Shown here: in pieces, positions 1 to 7,801 of the stretch
How the letters are laid out: every line of letters begins with the position of its first letter
Numbering within the stretch: the first letter of the stretch is position 1
NCBI GenBank assembly: GCA_046046245.1
Contig: JBJOKE010000003.1
Location: 62,001-126,000, forward strand
Direction of reading: 5' to 3'
Source: UBA4615 sp046046245
GTDB taxonomy: Bacteria > Pseudomonadota > Gammaproteobacteria > Burkholderiales > Burkholderiaceae_E
Length of the DNA stretch: 64,000 nucleotides
Notes under the pieces: generated by a model
Told to the model about the DNA's origin: nothing
The model's database searches: none
The model's input: the letters and a program-made list of their open reading frames with translations, nothing else
Made by a program: the position numbers and the translations under genes

Positions 1-1
1 G

Positions 2-370
2 TTCGGCGCGCCCATCGGCAGCTTCCAGCTCGTGCAGCAGATGATCGTCGAGATGCACCTGAAGCTCGAGGCCTCGCGGCAGCTGGTCCGCGGCGCCGCG
101 CGCGCGCTCGACGCGGGCCGACCCGGCCGGCTCGAATGCTCGACCGCGAAGCTCTACTGCACGCGCGCCGCGCACGAGGTGGCGAACCTCGCGCTGCAGG
201 TGCACGGCGGCATGGGCTACAGCGAGGACTACCCCATCGAGCGGATCTTCCGCGACACCCGCGGCGCGATCATCCCCGAGGGCACGTCCGAGATCCAGAC
301 CCTGATCATCGGCCGAGAGCTGCTCGGGCTCTCGGCCCTCGACCCCCCGGACGGAGCCCGACCCCGATGA
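2..370 (+). CDS. Acyl-CoA dehydrogenase, C-terminal part (cut by window edge)
   Basis: Only the last 122 or so residues are present; the frame is already open at base 2, so the gene begins outside the window. These residues form the C-terminal helical domain of FAD-dependent acyl-CoA dehydrogenases, which introduce the alpha-beta double bond into acyl-CoA thioesters. The diagnostic segments are LQVHGGMGYSEDYPIERIFRD and, further on, PEGTSEIQ, whose glutamate is the usual catalytic base in short- and medium-chain members. The stop codon overlaps the next start as ATGA. It is followed by a MaoC-type hydratase, so the two probably perform successive oxidation and hydration steps. The substrate cannot be told from this fragment. 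Confidence 0.93.
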   Translation, partial: FGAPIGSFQLVQQMIVEMHLKLEASRQLVRGAARALDAGRPGRLECSTAKLYCTRAAHEVANLALQVHGGMGYSEDYPIERIFRDTRGAIIPEGTSEIQTLIIGRELLGLSALDPPDGARPR

Positions 371-858
371 CCGAACGACTGCTGGACGCGATCGAGCGCT
401 GCACGCTCTTCTACGAGGACCTCGAGACCGGCGACCGGTTCGTCACCGCCGCGCGCACCGTCACCGAGGCCGACGTCGTCAACTTCGCGTCGCTCTCGGG
501 CGACTGGAACGCGCTGCACACCGACGCCGAGTTCGCCGCGAAGACGCCGCACGGCGGGCGCATCGCGCACGGGATGCTGGTGCTCTCGATCGCGTCGGGC
601 CTGTGCACGCGGCTGCCGCTGATGAAGCTGCTCGAGTCGGCGATCCTGGGCCTCGCGAACCTCGAGTGCCGGTTCACGAAGCCGGTGAAGATCGGCGACA
701 CGATCCACGTCGTGCTCGAGATCGCCGACCGGCAGCCCGGCCGCAAGCCCGACCGCGGCACGGTCACGATGACGCGCACCGCGGTCAACCAGCGCGGGGA
801 GACGGTGATGGAGAGCACCTGGAAGATCGTGGTCCGCACGCGGGAGGGCGCGCGATGA
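367..858 (+). CDS. MaoC-like hot-dog-fold enoyl-CoA hydratase
   Basis: A 163-residue single hot-dog domain of the MaoC family, which hydrates 2-enoyl-CoA esters. The hydratase signature is visible as D46-W-N48 followed by H51 (GDWNALHTD), then the glycine-rich GRIAHGML loop that caps the substrate tunnel. The start overlaps the dehydrogenase stop by four bases (ATGA) and its own stop overlaps the next start in the same way, which indicates translational coupling. With the preceding dehydrogenase it fits steps one and two of a beta-oxidation-like route. Some MaoC relatives act on beta-methylmalyl- or mesaconyl-CoA instead; the neighbouring citrate-synthase-like protein makes a dicarboxylic CoA ester a reasonable but unproven guess. 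Confidence 0.9.
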   Translation: MTERLLDAIERCTLFYEDLETGDRFVTAARTVTEADVVNFASLSGDWNALHTDAEFAAKTPHGGRIAHGMLVLSIASGLCTRLPLMKLLESAILGLANLECRFTKPVKIGDTIHVVLEIADRQPGRKPDRGTVTMTRTAVNQRGETVMESTWKIVVRTREGAR

Positions 859-1625
859 GCGGCCGCGACGCCCCCACCACCCGGATCGCCTTCAGCACGG
901 CCGACCGCATCGTCGTCGACGGCGCGGACCTGGTCCACGAGCTGATCGGCGAGGTGAGCTTCACCGAGATGATCCTGCGCCACCTGCTGCGGCGCGCGCC
1001 CGATCGCGCGCAGGTGGTGCTGCTCGACGCGGTGCTGGTCACGCTGATGGAGCACGGCCTGACGCCGAGCGCGATCGTCACGCGGCTGATCTACGACTCC
1101 GCGCCCGAGGCGCTGCAGTCGGCGGTGGCCGCGGGCCTGCTCGGCGTGGGCAGCACCTTCATCGGCACGATGGAGGGCTGCTCGGCGATGCTCGAGGAGA
1201 TGCTCGCCGCGCCCGAGGGCGTCGACGCGCGGGCCTGCGCGATCGCCGAGCGGCTGCGCGCCGAGCGCCGGCCGGTCCACGGCTTCGGCCATCCGCACCA
1301 CAGGCCCGACGACCCGCGCTCGCCGAAGCTGATCGCGCTCGCGCGCCGCGAGGGCGTGCCGGGGCGGCACATCGCCGCGCTCGAGGCGCTGTCGCGCGAG
1401 GTCGACCGCGCCTGGGGCCGCCACCTGACGATCAACGCCACCGGCGCGGTGGCGGCGGTGCTCGGCGAGATCGGCATCCCGCAGCCGGTGATGCGCGGCA
1501 TCGCGGTGATCAGCCGCTCGGCGGGCCTCGTGGGCCATGTGCTCGAGGAGCGCGAGCGCGCGTCGGCACGCTGGATCTGGGAGACGGTCGAGCACGGGAT
1601 CCCCTACGACGGGGAGCGGCCGTGA
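855..1625 (+). CDS. Short citrate-synthase-fold protein (citryl-CoA lyase-like)
   Basis: A 256-residue protein covering only the core of the citrate synthase fold, the size of stand-alone citryl-CoA lyases. Recognisable blocks are GLLGVGSTFIGTMEG (about residues 94-108), HGFGHPHH (142-149), and NATGAVAAVLGEIGIP near residue 195. The histidine of the GFGH block corresponds to one citrate synthase active-site histidine. The first catalytic histidine, normally in an HGGAN block, and the aspartate of the N-x-D block seem absent (GVGST and NATGA instead). The family assignment is firm, but the reaction is not: condensation, cleavage or hydrolysis of a dicarboxylic CoA ester are all possible. It is coupled by four-base overlaps to the genes on both sides. 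Confidence 0.82.
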   Translation: MSGRDAPTTRIAFSTADRIVVDGADLVHELIGEVSFTEMILRHLLRRAPDRAQVVLLDAVLVTLMEHGLTPSAIVTRLIYDSAPEALQSAVAAGLLGVGSTFIGTMEGCSAMLEEMLAAPEGVDARACAIAERLRAERRPVHGFGHPHHRPDDPRSPKLIALARREGVPGRHIAALEALSREVDRAWGRHLTINATGAVAAVLGEIGIPQPVMRGIAVISRSAGLVGHVLEERERASARWIWETVEHGIPYDGERP

Positions 1626-2665
1626 GCCGCGCGGGCGGAAACCGCGACAGCGCGGAGGACACCGGGCACGCGGGCGCGCTCGCCGGCGAGGCCGGCCGTT
1701 CGCGCCGCCGCCTGCTCCACGCGCTCGGCGCCGCCGCGCTCGCCCCCGCCGTGCCCGCCCGCGCGCAGGCCTGGCCCGCGCGCCCGCTGCGGATGATCAT
1801 CCCCTTCCCGCCGTCGGGCTCCACCGACATCGTCGGCCGCACGGTGGCCGAGCGGCTGTCGGTCGGGCTCGGCCAGCCGGTGACCGTCGAGAACCGCGCC
1901 GGCGCCACCGGCGCGATCGGCCTCGAGGCGCTCGCGCGGTCCGCGCCCGACGGCTACACGATCGGGCTGGGCACCATCGGCAGCGTCGCGATCAACCCGC
2001 TGGTCGCCGCGAAGCTGCCCTGGGACCCGCAGCGCGACTTCGCCCCCGTCGGCATGGTCGGCACCACGCCGTTCGCGCTGATCGTGAACACCGCGCTGCC
2101 GGCTCGCACGCTCGCCGAGCTGATCGCGCTGGCGCGCTCCAAGCCGGGCGCACTCGCCTACGCGAGCGGCGGCATCGGCGGCTCGCAGCACCTGGCCACC
2201 GCGCTGCTCGAGGACCTGACCGGCATCTCGATGAACCACGTGCCCTACAAGGGCAGCGGGCCCGCGCTCACCGACCTGATCGGCGGGCAGGTGCAGGCGA
2301 TGATGGAGCCGGCGGTCTCGGCCGCGCCGCACATCCGCGCCGGCCGCGTGCGCGCGCTCGCGCTGACCGGTGCCCGCCGATCGGCCGCGTTCCCCGACGT
2401 GCCGACGGTCGCCGAGACCGTGCCGGGCTACGAGGCCGCCGCGTGGTTCGCCATCCTCGCGCCGGCCGCCGTGCCGCCCGAGCTGCTCGCGCGGCTGTCG
2501 GCCGAGCTGCGCGCGGCGCTGCGCGCGCCCGAGCTGATCGAGCGCTTCGAGCAGGCGGGCGTCGAGGTCGCGTCGTCCTCGCCCGAGCAGCTGCGCGAGA
2601 CCCTGCGCGCCGAGCTCGGCAAGTGGGGGCGGCTGGTGAAGAAGCTGAACATCGAGCCGCAGTGA
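1622..2665 (+). CDS. Bug/TctC-family periplasmic solute-binding protein
   Basis: A 347-residue extracytoplasmic receptor of the Bug (TctC) family; these bind carboxylates or related small molecules in the periplasm. The mature part starts around WPARPLRMIIPFPPSGSTD and contains the family blocks GQPVTVENRAGA, APDGYT and NHVPYKGSGPA. The leader is long, with RRRLLHALGAAALAP before an Ala-x-Ala site, so Tat rather than Sec export is possible. Start is GTG at 1622, overlapping the previous stop. No TctA or TctB membrane partners are nearby, the normal situation for Bug genes embedded in catabolic operons. It probably delivers, or senses, the substrate of the upstream CoA-linked enzymes. Confidence 0.93.
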   Translation: MSRAGGNRDSAEDTGHAGALAGEAGRSRRRLLHALGAAALAPAVPARAQAWPARPLRMIIPFPPSGSTDIVGRTVAERLSVGLGQPVTVENRAGATGAIGLEALARSAPDGYTIGLGTIGSVAINPLVAAKLPWDPQRDFAPVGMVGTTPFALIVNTALPARTLAELIALARSKPGALAYASGGIGGSQHLATALLEDLTGISMNHVPYKGSGPALTDLIGGQVQAMMEPAVSAAPHIRAGRVRALALTGARRSAAFPDVPTVAETVPGYEAAAWFAILAPAAVPPELLARLSAELRAALRAPELIERFEQAGVEVASSSPEQLRETLRAELGKWGRLVKKLNIEPQ

Positions 2666-3414
2666 GCACCGACGCGACCCCGAGCCGCTCGGCGCTGCGC
2701 GCGCTCGAGGTCTTCGACGCGTTCCGCGCCGCGCGCCGGCCGCTGCCGCTGTCCGAGCTCGCGCAGCTGACCGGCATCCCGGTCTCCACCTGCCACGGCG
2801 TGATGCGCGCGCTCGAGCAGCAGGGCTGGCTCTACTACGTCACCGCACGCGACGCCTACCCCACGCGACGCCTCTGGGAGACCGCCGACGAGATCCGCGC
2901 GAACGATCCGGTGGTGCGCCGCCTCGAGCCCGCGCTCGCCGCGCTGCGCGACGAGACCGACGAGACGGTCGTCGTCGGCGCGCGCCAGGGCGGCTCGGTG
3001 ACCTACCTGCTGGTGCTCGAGGGCCGGCAGCCGATCCGCTATTCCGCGCGCGCCGGCGAGCGCAAGCCGCTGCACTCGAGCTCCATCGGCAAGGCGCTGC
3101 TCGGCGAGCTGGGCGCCGACGCGCTCGACGACTGGCTGCGCCGCCATCCGCTCGAGCGGATCACCGCCAACACCATCACCTCCGCGCGCCGGCTCAAGGC
3201 CGACCTCGACGCCGGCCGCGAGCGCGGCTGGTACGCCACCCGGGGCGAGAACGTCGCCGACGTGATGGCGGTGTCCGCGGCGCTGCGGGGGTTCGGCGCG
3301 CCGCTCGGCGTCGCGATCGCCGGGCCCGTCCACCGGATGCAGGGCCGCGAGACCGCGACCGCGCGCCGGCTGCTCGGCTGCCTGCGGCGGCTCGAGGGCG
3401 GGCCGAACGCCTGA
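2662..3414 (+). CDS. IclR-family transcriptional regulator
   Basis: A 250-residue IclR-type regulator. The N-terminal winged helix-turn-helix covers about residues 8-60 (SALRALEVFDAF, then LSELAQLTGIPVSTCHGVMRAL), followed by the effector-binding GAF-like domain with the typical LHSSSIGKALLG segment. Start is GTG at 2662 within a GTGA overlap with the Bug gene stop, so regulator and receptor are made from one message. IclR proteins usually control adjacent catabolic genes in response to an aromatic or organic acid. Being the last gene of the operon it probably regulates, it is likely autoregulated. No binding site can be assigned because the operon's promoter is outside the window. Confidence 0.93.
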   Translation: MSTDATPSRSALRALEVFDAFRAARRPLPLSELAQLTGIPVSTCHGVMRALEQQGWLYYVTARDAYPTRRLWETADEIRANDPVVRRLEPALAALRDETDETVVVGARQGGSVTYLLVLEGRQPIRYSARAGERKPLHSSSIGKALLGELGADALDDWLRRHPLERITANTITSARRLKADLDAGRERGWYATRGENVADVMAVSAALRGFGAPLGVAIAGPVHRMQGRETATARRLLGCLRRLEGGPNA

Positions 3415-3501
3415 CGCGCGGCCCCGCTGGCCGAGGCGCCGCGGGGGTCGCCGGCCTGCGGGTCGCACGCGTGCCGGTCGTGATCGGCGCGATGCGCCCG
3501 C

Positions 3502-3515
3502 TTGAGCAGGATCAA
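3502..3515 (+). promoter_or_regulatory. FNR/ANR-like binding site, class II position
   Basis: The sequence TTGAG-CAGG-ATCAA matches nine of ten defined bases of the FNR/ANR consensus TTGAT-N4-ATCAA. A -10-like GATCAT lies at 3537-3542, 21 bases after the box, the spacing expected when the site is centred at -41.5 (predicted transcription start near 3550). A strong ribosome site (GAGGAGG, 3572-3578) and the next start codon at 3586 follow. Expression of the downstream genes is therefore probably raised under oxygen limitation. Confidence 0.6.
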
Positions 3516-3585
3516 CGCGGCCCGCCCGCGAACCGCGATCATCGGTTGCAGGAGTCGTTTCCGTCCGCCGCGAGGAGGTCCTGCG

Positions 3586-4005
3586 ATGAACCGATGCTGG
3601 TACGTGGTGGCCGATGCCTCTCGAGCCCGGCTGATCGAGCACACTGAGGGCGTGGACGACTGGGCCGACGTCGTGGATCTGGTTCACGCCGCCAGCCGAT
3701 TGCCCGCGGCCGCGCTCGCCTCCGACACGGCGGGCAGCGCGGGCCACCACCGGCGGCTCGACCCGCGCCGCCGCGAGCACGAGCGCTTCGCGCGCGAGAT
3801 CGTCGAGCGACTCGAGGCCGGCCTCGCGCAGCATCGCTACGAGCGCCTGGTGCTGATCGCCTCCAATCCGTTCCTGGGCGAACTCCGCACGCAGCTGCCC
3901 GAGGCGGTCGACCGCCGGGTCGTCGCCGTCGTCGCCCACGACTGGACCACGCTGCCCGACGCCGCGCTCGTGGCGAAGCTGCGGACCGCGGGCGCGCCGC
4001 ACTGA
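3586..4005 (+). CDS. Host-attachment-like protein
   Basis: A 139-residue protein beginning MNRCWYVVADASRARL, the pattern of the family annotated as host attachment proteins; the family name comes from plant-bacterium work and the biochemical role is unknown. Other family-like parts are the basic stretch HHRRLDPRRREHERFAREI and the strand-turn LVLIASNPFLGELRTQL. The start was chosen at 3586 because GAGGAGG lies seven bases before it; an in-frame ATG at 3502 falls inside the FNR-like box and has no ribosome site. It is probably soluble and cytoplasmic, as no signal peptide or membrane segment is seen. The promoter suggests a low-oxygen response. Confidence 0.82.
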   Translation: MNRCWYVVADASRARLIEHTEGVDDWADVVDLVHAASRLPAAALASDTAGSAGHHRRLDPRRREHERFAREIVERLEAGLAQHRYERLVLIASNPFLGELRTQLPEAVDRRVVAVVAHDWTTLPDAALVAKLRTAGAPH

Positions 4006-4048
4006 CCGCTCCGGACGCGGTCGCCCCTCACCCCGGACGGAGCAGACG

Positions 4049-4537
4049 ATGCCGAACCCGACCGACCGACGCGCGAGCGACCCGCTCGCCGCATGGATGG
4101 CCTCGCAGCTCGGCGACCCCGAACGCGAGGCGCCGCTCACGCTCGGCCAGATGCGCCGGCGGATCCTGCGCGCCCTCGACGCGCGGGGCAGCCTGCACGA
4201 CGGCGCCCTCGCCGATCCCGATGCGTCCTGGTACGACGAGATCGACACGCTGATCGACGCCTACGGCGAGGACGCGCCGGCGGCCGACTTCGCACGGGCG
4301 GCGCCCGGCGTGACGCTCTCCGAGCTGCTCGAGGCGATGATCGTGCAGGATGGCGCCGACGTTGCGACGACCCTGGGAGAGATCCGCGCCGTGCTCGTGG
4401 GCGGCGGGTTCGATCGCCTGGTCGACGACGGCATGCTCGATCCCGCCGACTGCGACGGCGTGCTGTCCGAACTCGACGCGCTGGTGGACCGCTACGGCCT
4501 CGACACGCCCGCGGCGCGGCTGCTCGGCCTCGACTGA
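4049..4537 (+). CDS. Unknown protein with an internal duplication
   Basis: A 162-residue acidic, helix-rich protein that I do not recognise. It contains two copies of one unit: residues 32-80 (LGQMRRRIL to EIDTLIDAYGEDAPAADF) and 109-157 (LGEIRAVLV to ELDALVDRYGLDTPAARL). Each copy has an Asp-rich loop before the conserved ELDxLxDxYGxDxPAA end. The duplication argues that this is a real gene. It starts 43 bases after the host-attachment-like gene with a GGAG ribosome site and probably shares its FNR-type promoter. No signal peptide or membrane segment is visible. A metal- or partner-binding role is possible from the acidic loops but is only a guess. Confidence 0.72.
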   Translation: MPNPTDRRASDPLAAWMASQLGDPEREAPLTLGQMRRRILRALDARGSLHDGALADPDASWYDEIDTLIDAYGEDAPAADFARAAPGVTLSELLEAMIVQDGADVATTLGEIRAVLVGGGFDRLVDDGMLDPADCDGVLSELDALVDRYGLDTPAARLLGLD

Positions 4538-4610
4538 CGCGCGGCCGGGGTCCGCGCTCGGCGGCGGGCTCGCAGGCGGTGCGGTTGCGACCGACGTCGC
4601 GGCGCGCGCG

Positions 4611-4967
4611 TCAACGCACGCGCACCCTGACCATCCCGTCGCGGACGTCCACCGCATACACCTCGACCGGCCGCTCGATCGGCCCGCACACCCCCGCTCC
4701 GGTCCGGACGTCGAACTGCCCACCGTGGAACGGGCAGCTCAGCACCGACCCGAGCAGCCAGCCCTCGGACAGCCGTGCATGCTCGTGCGTGCAGACGTTG
4801 CCGATCGCATGGAGGCTGCCGTCTTCGAGCCGGCAGACGGCGATCTCCCGGCCCGCGATCGTGCAGCCGACGACCGAGCCCGCGGGCAGGGCCGCCTGAC
4901 CGACCGCCGCGTGCCAGTCGTCCCCGGACGCGCCCGGGTCCGGCGCGGCCCCCCTGGCGGCGTTCAC
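4611..4967 (-). CDS. Rieske [2Fe-2S] ferredoxin
   Basis: A 118-residue soluble Rieske protein. The cluster ligands are C59-T-H61 and C78-P-F-H81, followed by the HGGQFD segment usual for ferredoxin components of ring-hydroxylating dioxygenases. It would hand electrons to the oxygenase encoded upstream in the same operon. Start is GTG at 4967 inside a GTGA overlap with the Bug gene stop, so it is translationally coupled. The first twenty or so residues are Ala/Gly/Pro-rich and not conserved. No ferredoxin reductase gene lies in the operon, so a reductase from elsewhere in the genome must be used. Confidence 0.92.
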   Translation of the reverse strand: MNAARGAAPDPGASGDDWHAAVGQAALPAGSVVGCTIAGREIAVCRLEDGSLHAIGNVCTHEHARLSEGWLLGSVLSCPFHGGQFDVRTGAGVCGPIERPVEVYAVDVRDGMVRVRVR

Positions 4968-5941
4968 TCGGGCTTGAGACCCAGGCTCTTGATCACCGGC
5001 CAGTACCGCTTCTTGTAGTCGGCCAGCCGGTCCTGAAGCTGGGCCGGCGTGCCCACCATCGGCACGAAGTTCATCTTCTGGTAGGTGGCCTGGATCGTCG
5101 GGTCCTCGGGGAAGCCCTTCAGCGCGTCCTGCAGCTTCGCGACCACCGCCGCCGGCGTGCCCGCCGGGGCGAACAGCGCGAAGCCGATCTCGGTCGTCGC
5201 GTTCGGCCAGCCCAGCTCGGCCAGCGTCGGCACGTCCGGGATCTGCGGCAGCCTGCGCGCGGCGGTCACCGCGAGCGCCCGGACCTTGCCGGACTGGATC
5301 ATCGGCACCGCGTTCGCATCGGTCATCAGGCAGTCGATGTGCCCGCCCACGATCGCCTCGAGCGCGGGCGCACCGCCCTTGAAGGGCACGTGCGTCCAGC
5401 GCAGGCCCGCCTCGCTCTTCAGCAGCTCGCCGATCACGTGCTGCAGCGAGCCCATGCCCTGCGATCCGTAGGTCAGCCCGTCGGGCTTCGACTTCGACAG
5501 CGCGATCAGCTCCGCCACGGACTTCGCCGGCACCGCCGGATTCACCAGCAGGATCTGCGAGCCGCCGCCGGCGAACTGCGCGATCGGGGTGAAGCTGGCG
5601 ATCGGATCGTAGGGCAGCGCGTCGTAGACCGCGGCGACGTTCACGTGCGTGGGAATCGCATGGGCGAGCAGCGTGTAGCCGTCGGGTGCGGCGCGCGCGA
5701 CCTGTCCGGCCCCGATGGTCTGGCCCGCGCCCGGGCGGTTCTCGACGACCACCGGCTGCCTGAGCGCATCGCCGAGCCGCTTCGCGAGCGGCCGGATCAG
5801 CACGTCGCCGCCACCGCCCACCGGGAACGGATTCACCACCGTGATCGTGCGCGACGGATAGTCCTGGGCGACGACGCCCGGGGCGGCGACCGCGAGCAGG
5901 GCGGCACAGAGCAGGGCCCGCAGCGGGGCGAACGACATCAT
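4964..5941 (-). CDS. Bug/TctC-family periplasmic solute-binding protein
   Basis: A binding protein of about 325 residues with a Sec-type leader (LRALLCAALLAVAAPGVVAQ) and mature start DYPSRTITVVNPFPVGGGGD. The Bug blocks QPVVVENRPGAG, APDGYT and THVPFKGGAPALEA are all present. Of three nearby in-frame ATG codons I chose 5941: AGGAG ends six bases before it, but touches the ATG at 5947 directly. The gene lies between the oxygenase and its ferredoxin, so its ligand is probably the substrate of the oxygenase, perhaps an aromatic or heterocyclic carboxylate. Confidence 0.93.
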   Translation of the reverse strand: MMSFAPLRALLCAALLAVAAPGVVAQDYPSRTITVVNPFPVGGGGDVLIRPLAKRLGDALRQPVVVENRPGAGQTIGAGQVARAAPDGYTLLAHAIPTHVNVAAVYDALPYDPIASFTPIAQFAGGGSQILLVNPAVPAKSVAELIALSKSKPDGLTYGSQGMGSLQHVIGELLKSEAGLRWTHVPFKGGAPALEAIVGGHIDCLMTDANAVPMIQSGKVRALAVTAARRLPQIPDVPTLAELGWPNATTEIGFALFAPAGTPAAVVAKLQDALKGFPEDPTIQATYQKMNFVPMVGTPAQLQDRLADYKKRYWPVIKSLGLKPE

Positions 5942-5957
5942 GGGCATCTCCTGCGGA

Positions 5958-7316
5958 TCAGTCGGCCGACATCAACCGGTCGAGGATCCGGTGGAAGTGC
6001 CGGATCCTCGACTCCTGGTACTTCGACAGCACGATGGTCGGACGCATCGCGGACTCGAGCCCCTTCTGCACGGCCTCGAGGTTGTACGCGTCCTGGTCCT
6101 CGACCAGGCTGACCGTGCCCAGCTCGGGCGCGAGCCGCCAGGACTCGTCGGGCCCGAGGAACCTGTTCGGCGCGGGCGGCGGGCGCTCGCCCTTGAACGG
6201 CGCCAGCAGCATGACGTCCATGATGCTCATGTCGACGTGATTGCCGTAGGGGCGCCAGCGGTACATCTGCCGCACGCCCGGCCCGCCCCAGGGCGCGAAG
6301 TTCGGGAAGACCGAGTACCAGATGCTGTCGACGAGCTCGGCGTCGCAGTAGCCGTCGGCCGCGTCGCCGACGACGGTCTTCAGGTAGTCGCGGCCGATCC
6401 TCGCCGCGTGGTCGCGTGCCCGGATGCCCTCGGGCACCTTGGGTCCCTCCTGGCCCGCGAGGTACTGCACCGTCAGCGAATCGTACTTCTCCTGCTCGGT
6501 GGGCGTCCGACCGAGCAGCGGCGTGCTCGCCCCCATGATCGCCGACAGGGTCCGGTTCACCGGCCCGAAGACGTCGTACTGGCCGGTGACCGCGCCGAAG
6601 CTCGCGAGGAACTGGGGATGCGTGGCCGCGACGTGCCAGGACTCGAGGAACCCCTCCTGGTTCACCTTCCAGTTGCAGCGGATCACCTTCGAGACGTTCG
6701 CGATGATCGTGCGGTGCTCGAGGTCCCAGCGCGCGAAGTGATCGGGCACGACGCCGAGCGTGTCCTCGAGCGGCCCGGCGTCCGGATCCATGTTCACGAA
6801 CACGAACCCGCCCCAGCGCGCGACCCGGATCTCCGGCAGGCAGAACCGTCCGTGGTCCACGTGCGGCATGTCCCACGGCGAGGGCATCGAGCGGAAGCTG
6901 CCGTCGAGGTTCCAGGCGAAGCCGTGGAACGGGCACTTCAGCTCGTTGACGCGGCCGCCGTAGTCGCACAGCCGTCGGCCGCGATGAAGGCAGACGTTCG
7001 GGTACGCCTTGATCGTGTCCGGGGCCGTGCGCACCACGAGGATCGACAGCGTCGCGACGTCGTAGACGAAGACGTCGCCGACCTCCGGGATCTCCTCCTC
7101 GCGGCACGCCCATTGCCAGGTGCGCTTCCAGACGCGCTCGATCTCGCGGTCGAAGTAGTCGCGCGAGGTGTACTTGTGGATCGGCACCTCGTCCGGCCCG
7201 GAGGTGTCCGGGGCGACCTGCTTCAGGAAGTCCGGTACCTCGCGCGAGTCGGACTTCAGCTCGGTCTGGTAGTAGTGGCCGGGCGGCGGTCCGAGGGGCT
7301 TGGGCGGCGCGTTCAT
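5958..7316 (-). CDS. Rieske non-haem iron oxygenase, large subunit
   Basis: A 452-residue oxygenase alpha subunit. The Rieske domain ligands are C109-L-H111 and C128-P-F-H131. The mononuclear iron site appears as ESWHVAATH with H228 and H233 in the usual His-x4-His spacing, in the START-like catalytic domain. Such enzymes activate oxygen for dihydroxylation, monohydroxylation or demethylation; substrate cannot be predicted here. No small beta subunit is encoded nearby, suggesting an alpha-only oligomer. The start at 7316 sits in an ATGA overlap with the stop of the 89-residue gene upstream. It is followed closely by a Bug protein and a Rieske ferredoxin, giving a compact uptake and oxidation operon. 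Confidence 0.94.
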   Translation of the reverse strand: MNAPPKPLGPPPGHYYQTELKSDSREVPDFLKQVAPDTSGPDEVPIHKYTSRDYFDREIERVWKRTWQWACREEEIPEVGDVFVYDVATLSILVVRTAPDTIKAYPNVCLHRGRRLCDYGGRVNELKCPFHGFAWNLDGSFRSMPSPWDMPHVDHGRFCLPEIRVARWGGFVFVNMDPDAGPLEDTLGVVPDHFARWDLEHRTIIANVSKVIRCNWKVNQEGFLESWHVAATHPQFLASFGAVTGQYDVFGPVNRTLSAIMGASTPLLGRTPTEQEKYDSLTVQYLAGQEGPKVPEGIRARDHAARIGRDYLKTVVGDAADGYCDAELVDSIWYSVFPNFAPWGGPGVRQMYRWRPYGNHVDMSIMDVMLLAPFKGERPPPAPNRFLGPDESWRLAPELGTVSLVEDQDAYNLEAVQKGLESAMRPTIVLSKYQESRIRHFHRILDRLMSAD

Positions 7317-7582
7317 GACTGTCCCGTCGAGTCGGATGAAGGCTTCCAGCCGGTGCCGGTATCGGCCTGCAGTCGCTGGTTGCGGAAGGGCACGGTGTCG
7401 CCGAACGCATGGCCGGCGATCCACTTGCACATCAGCGGATCGGCCTGCCTGAGGTCCCCGCGGACCCAGGCCCCGTTCTCGCGGAAGTGACCGACCCGCC
7501 CGCCGTCCTCGACGCGGACGAGGTCGGCTTCGCCGGTGTACATCGCACCGGTCACCGGATGCCGCATGCGTGCAGCGCCCAT
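7313..7582 (-). CDS. Small protein coupled to the Rieske oxygenase
   Basis: An 89-residue protein with no family I can name. It reads MGAARMRHPVTGAMYTGEADLVRV, then GKxG-like turns and CKWIAGHAFGDTVPF, suggesting a small beta-rich domain. A clear ribosome site (GGGAGGAG) lies just upstream, and its stop overlaps the oxygenase start by four bases, so it is first in the operon and made together with the oxygenase. A role as accessory or structural partner of the oxygenase is an inference from position. No signal peptide is seen. Confidence 0.75.
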   Translation of the reverse strand: MGAARMRHPVTGAMYTGEADLVRVEDGGRVGHFRENGAWVRGDLRQADPLMCKWIAGHAFGDTVPFRNQRLQADTGTGWKPSSDSTGQS

Positions 7583-7635
7583 GGTTCGTCTCCTCCCGTT
7601 CGGCGGCCATCCGGACGGCGCCGACGCCTGTGTGT

Positions 7636-7666
7636 GTCGGTCCAGTGTAGGCGAGCGCACACCGAC
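7636..7666. promoter_or_regulatory. Inverted repeat in divergent control region
   Basis: GTCGGT (7636-7641) and ACCGAC (7661-7666) form an inverted repeat with a 19-base gap between the divergent oxygenase operon and the zinc-knuckle gene. It could be an operator, but a six-base repeat in GC-rich DNA is weak evidence and no regulator gene is adjacent. Confidence 0.25.
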
Positions 7667-7801
7667 GGGTTCCGGCGGACCGCGCAATGCTGGAACGGCG
7701 GGTGCCGCCCGCAGGCCGTCCTGCGGTCCGGCGGGCCATCGCGCCCGACCCGCCGGCACGGGGCGAGAATCGCGTTCTTCCCTCGCCCGCGGATCCCGCC
7801 C

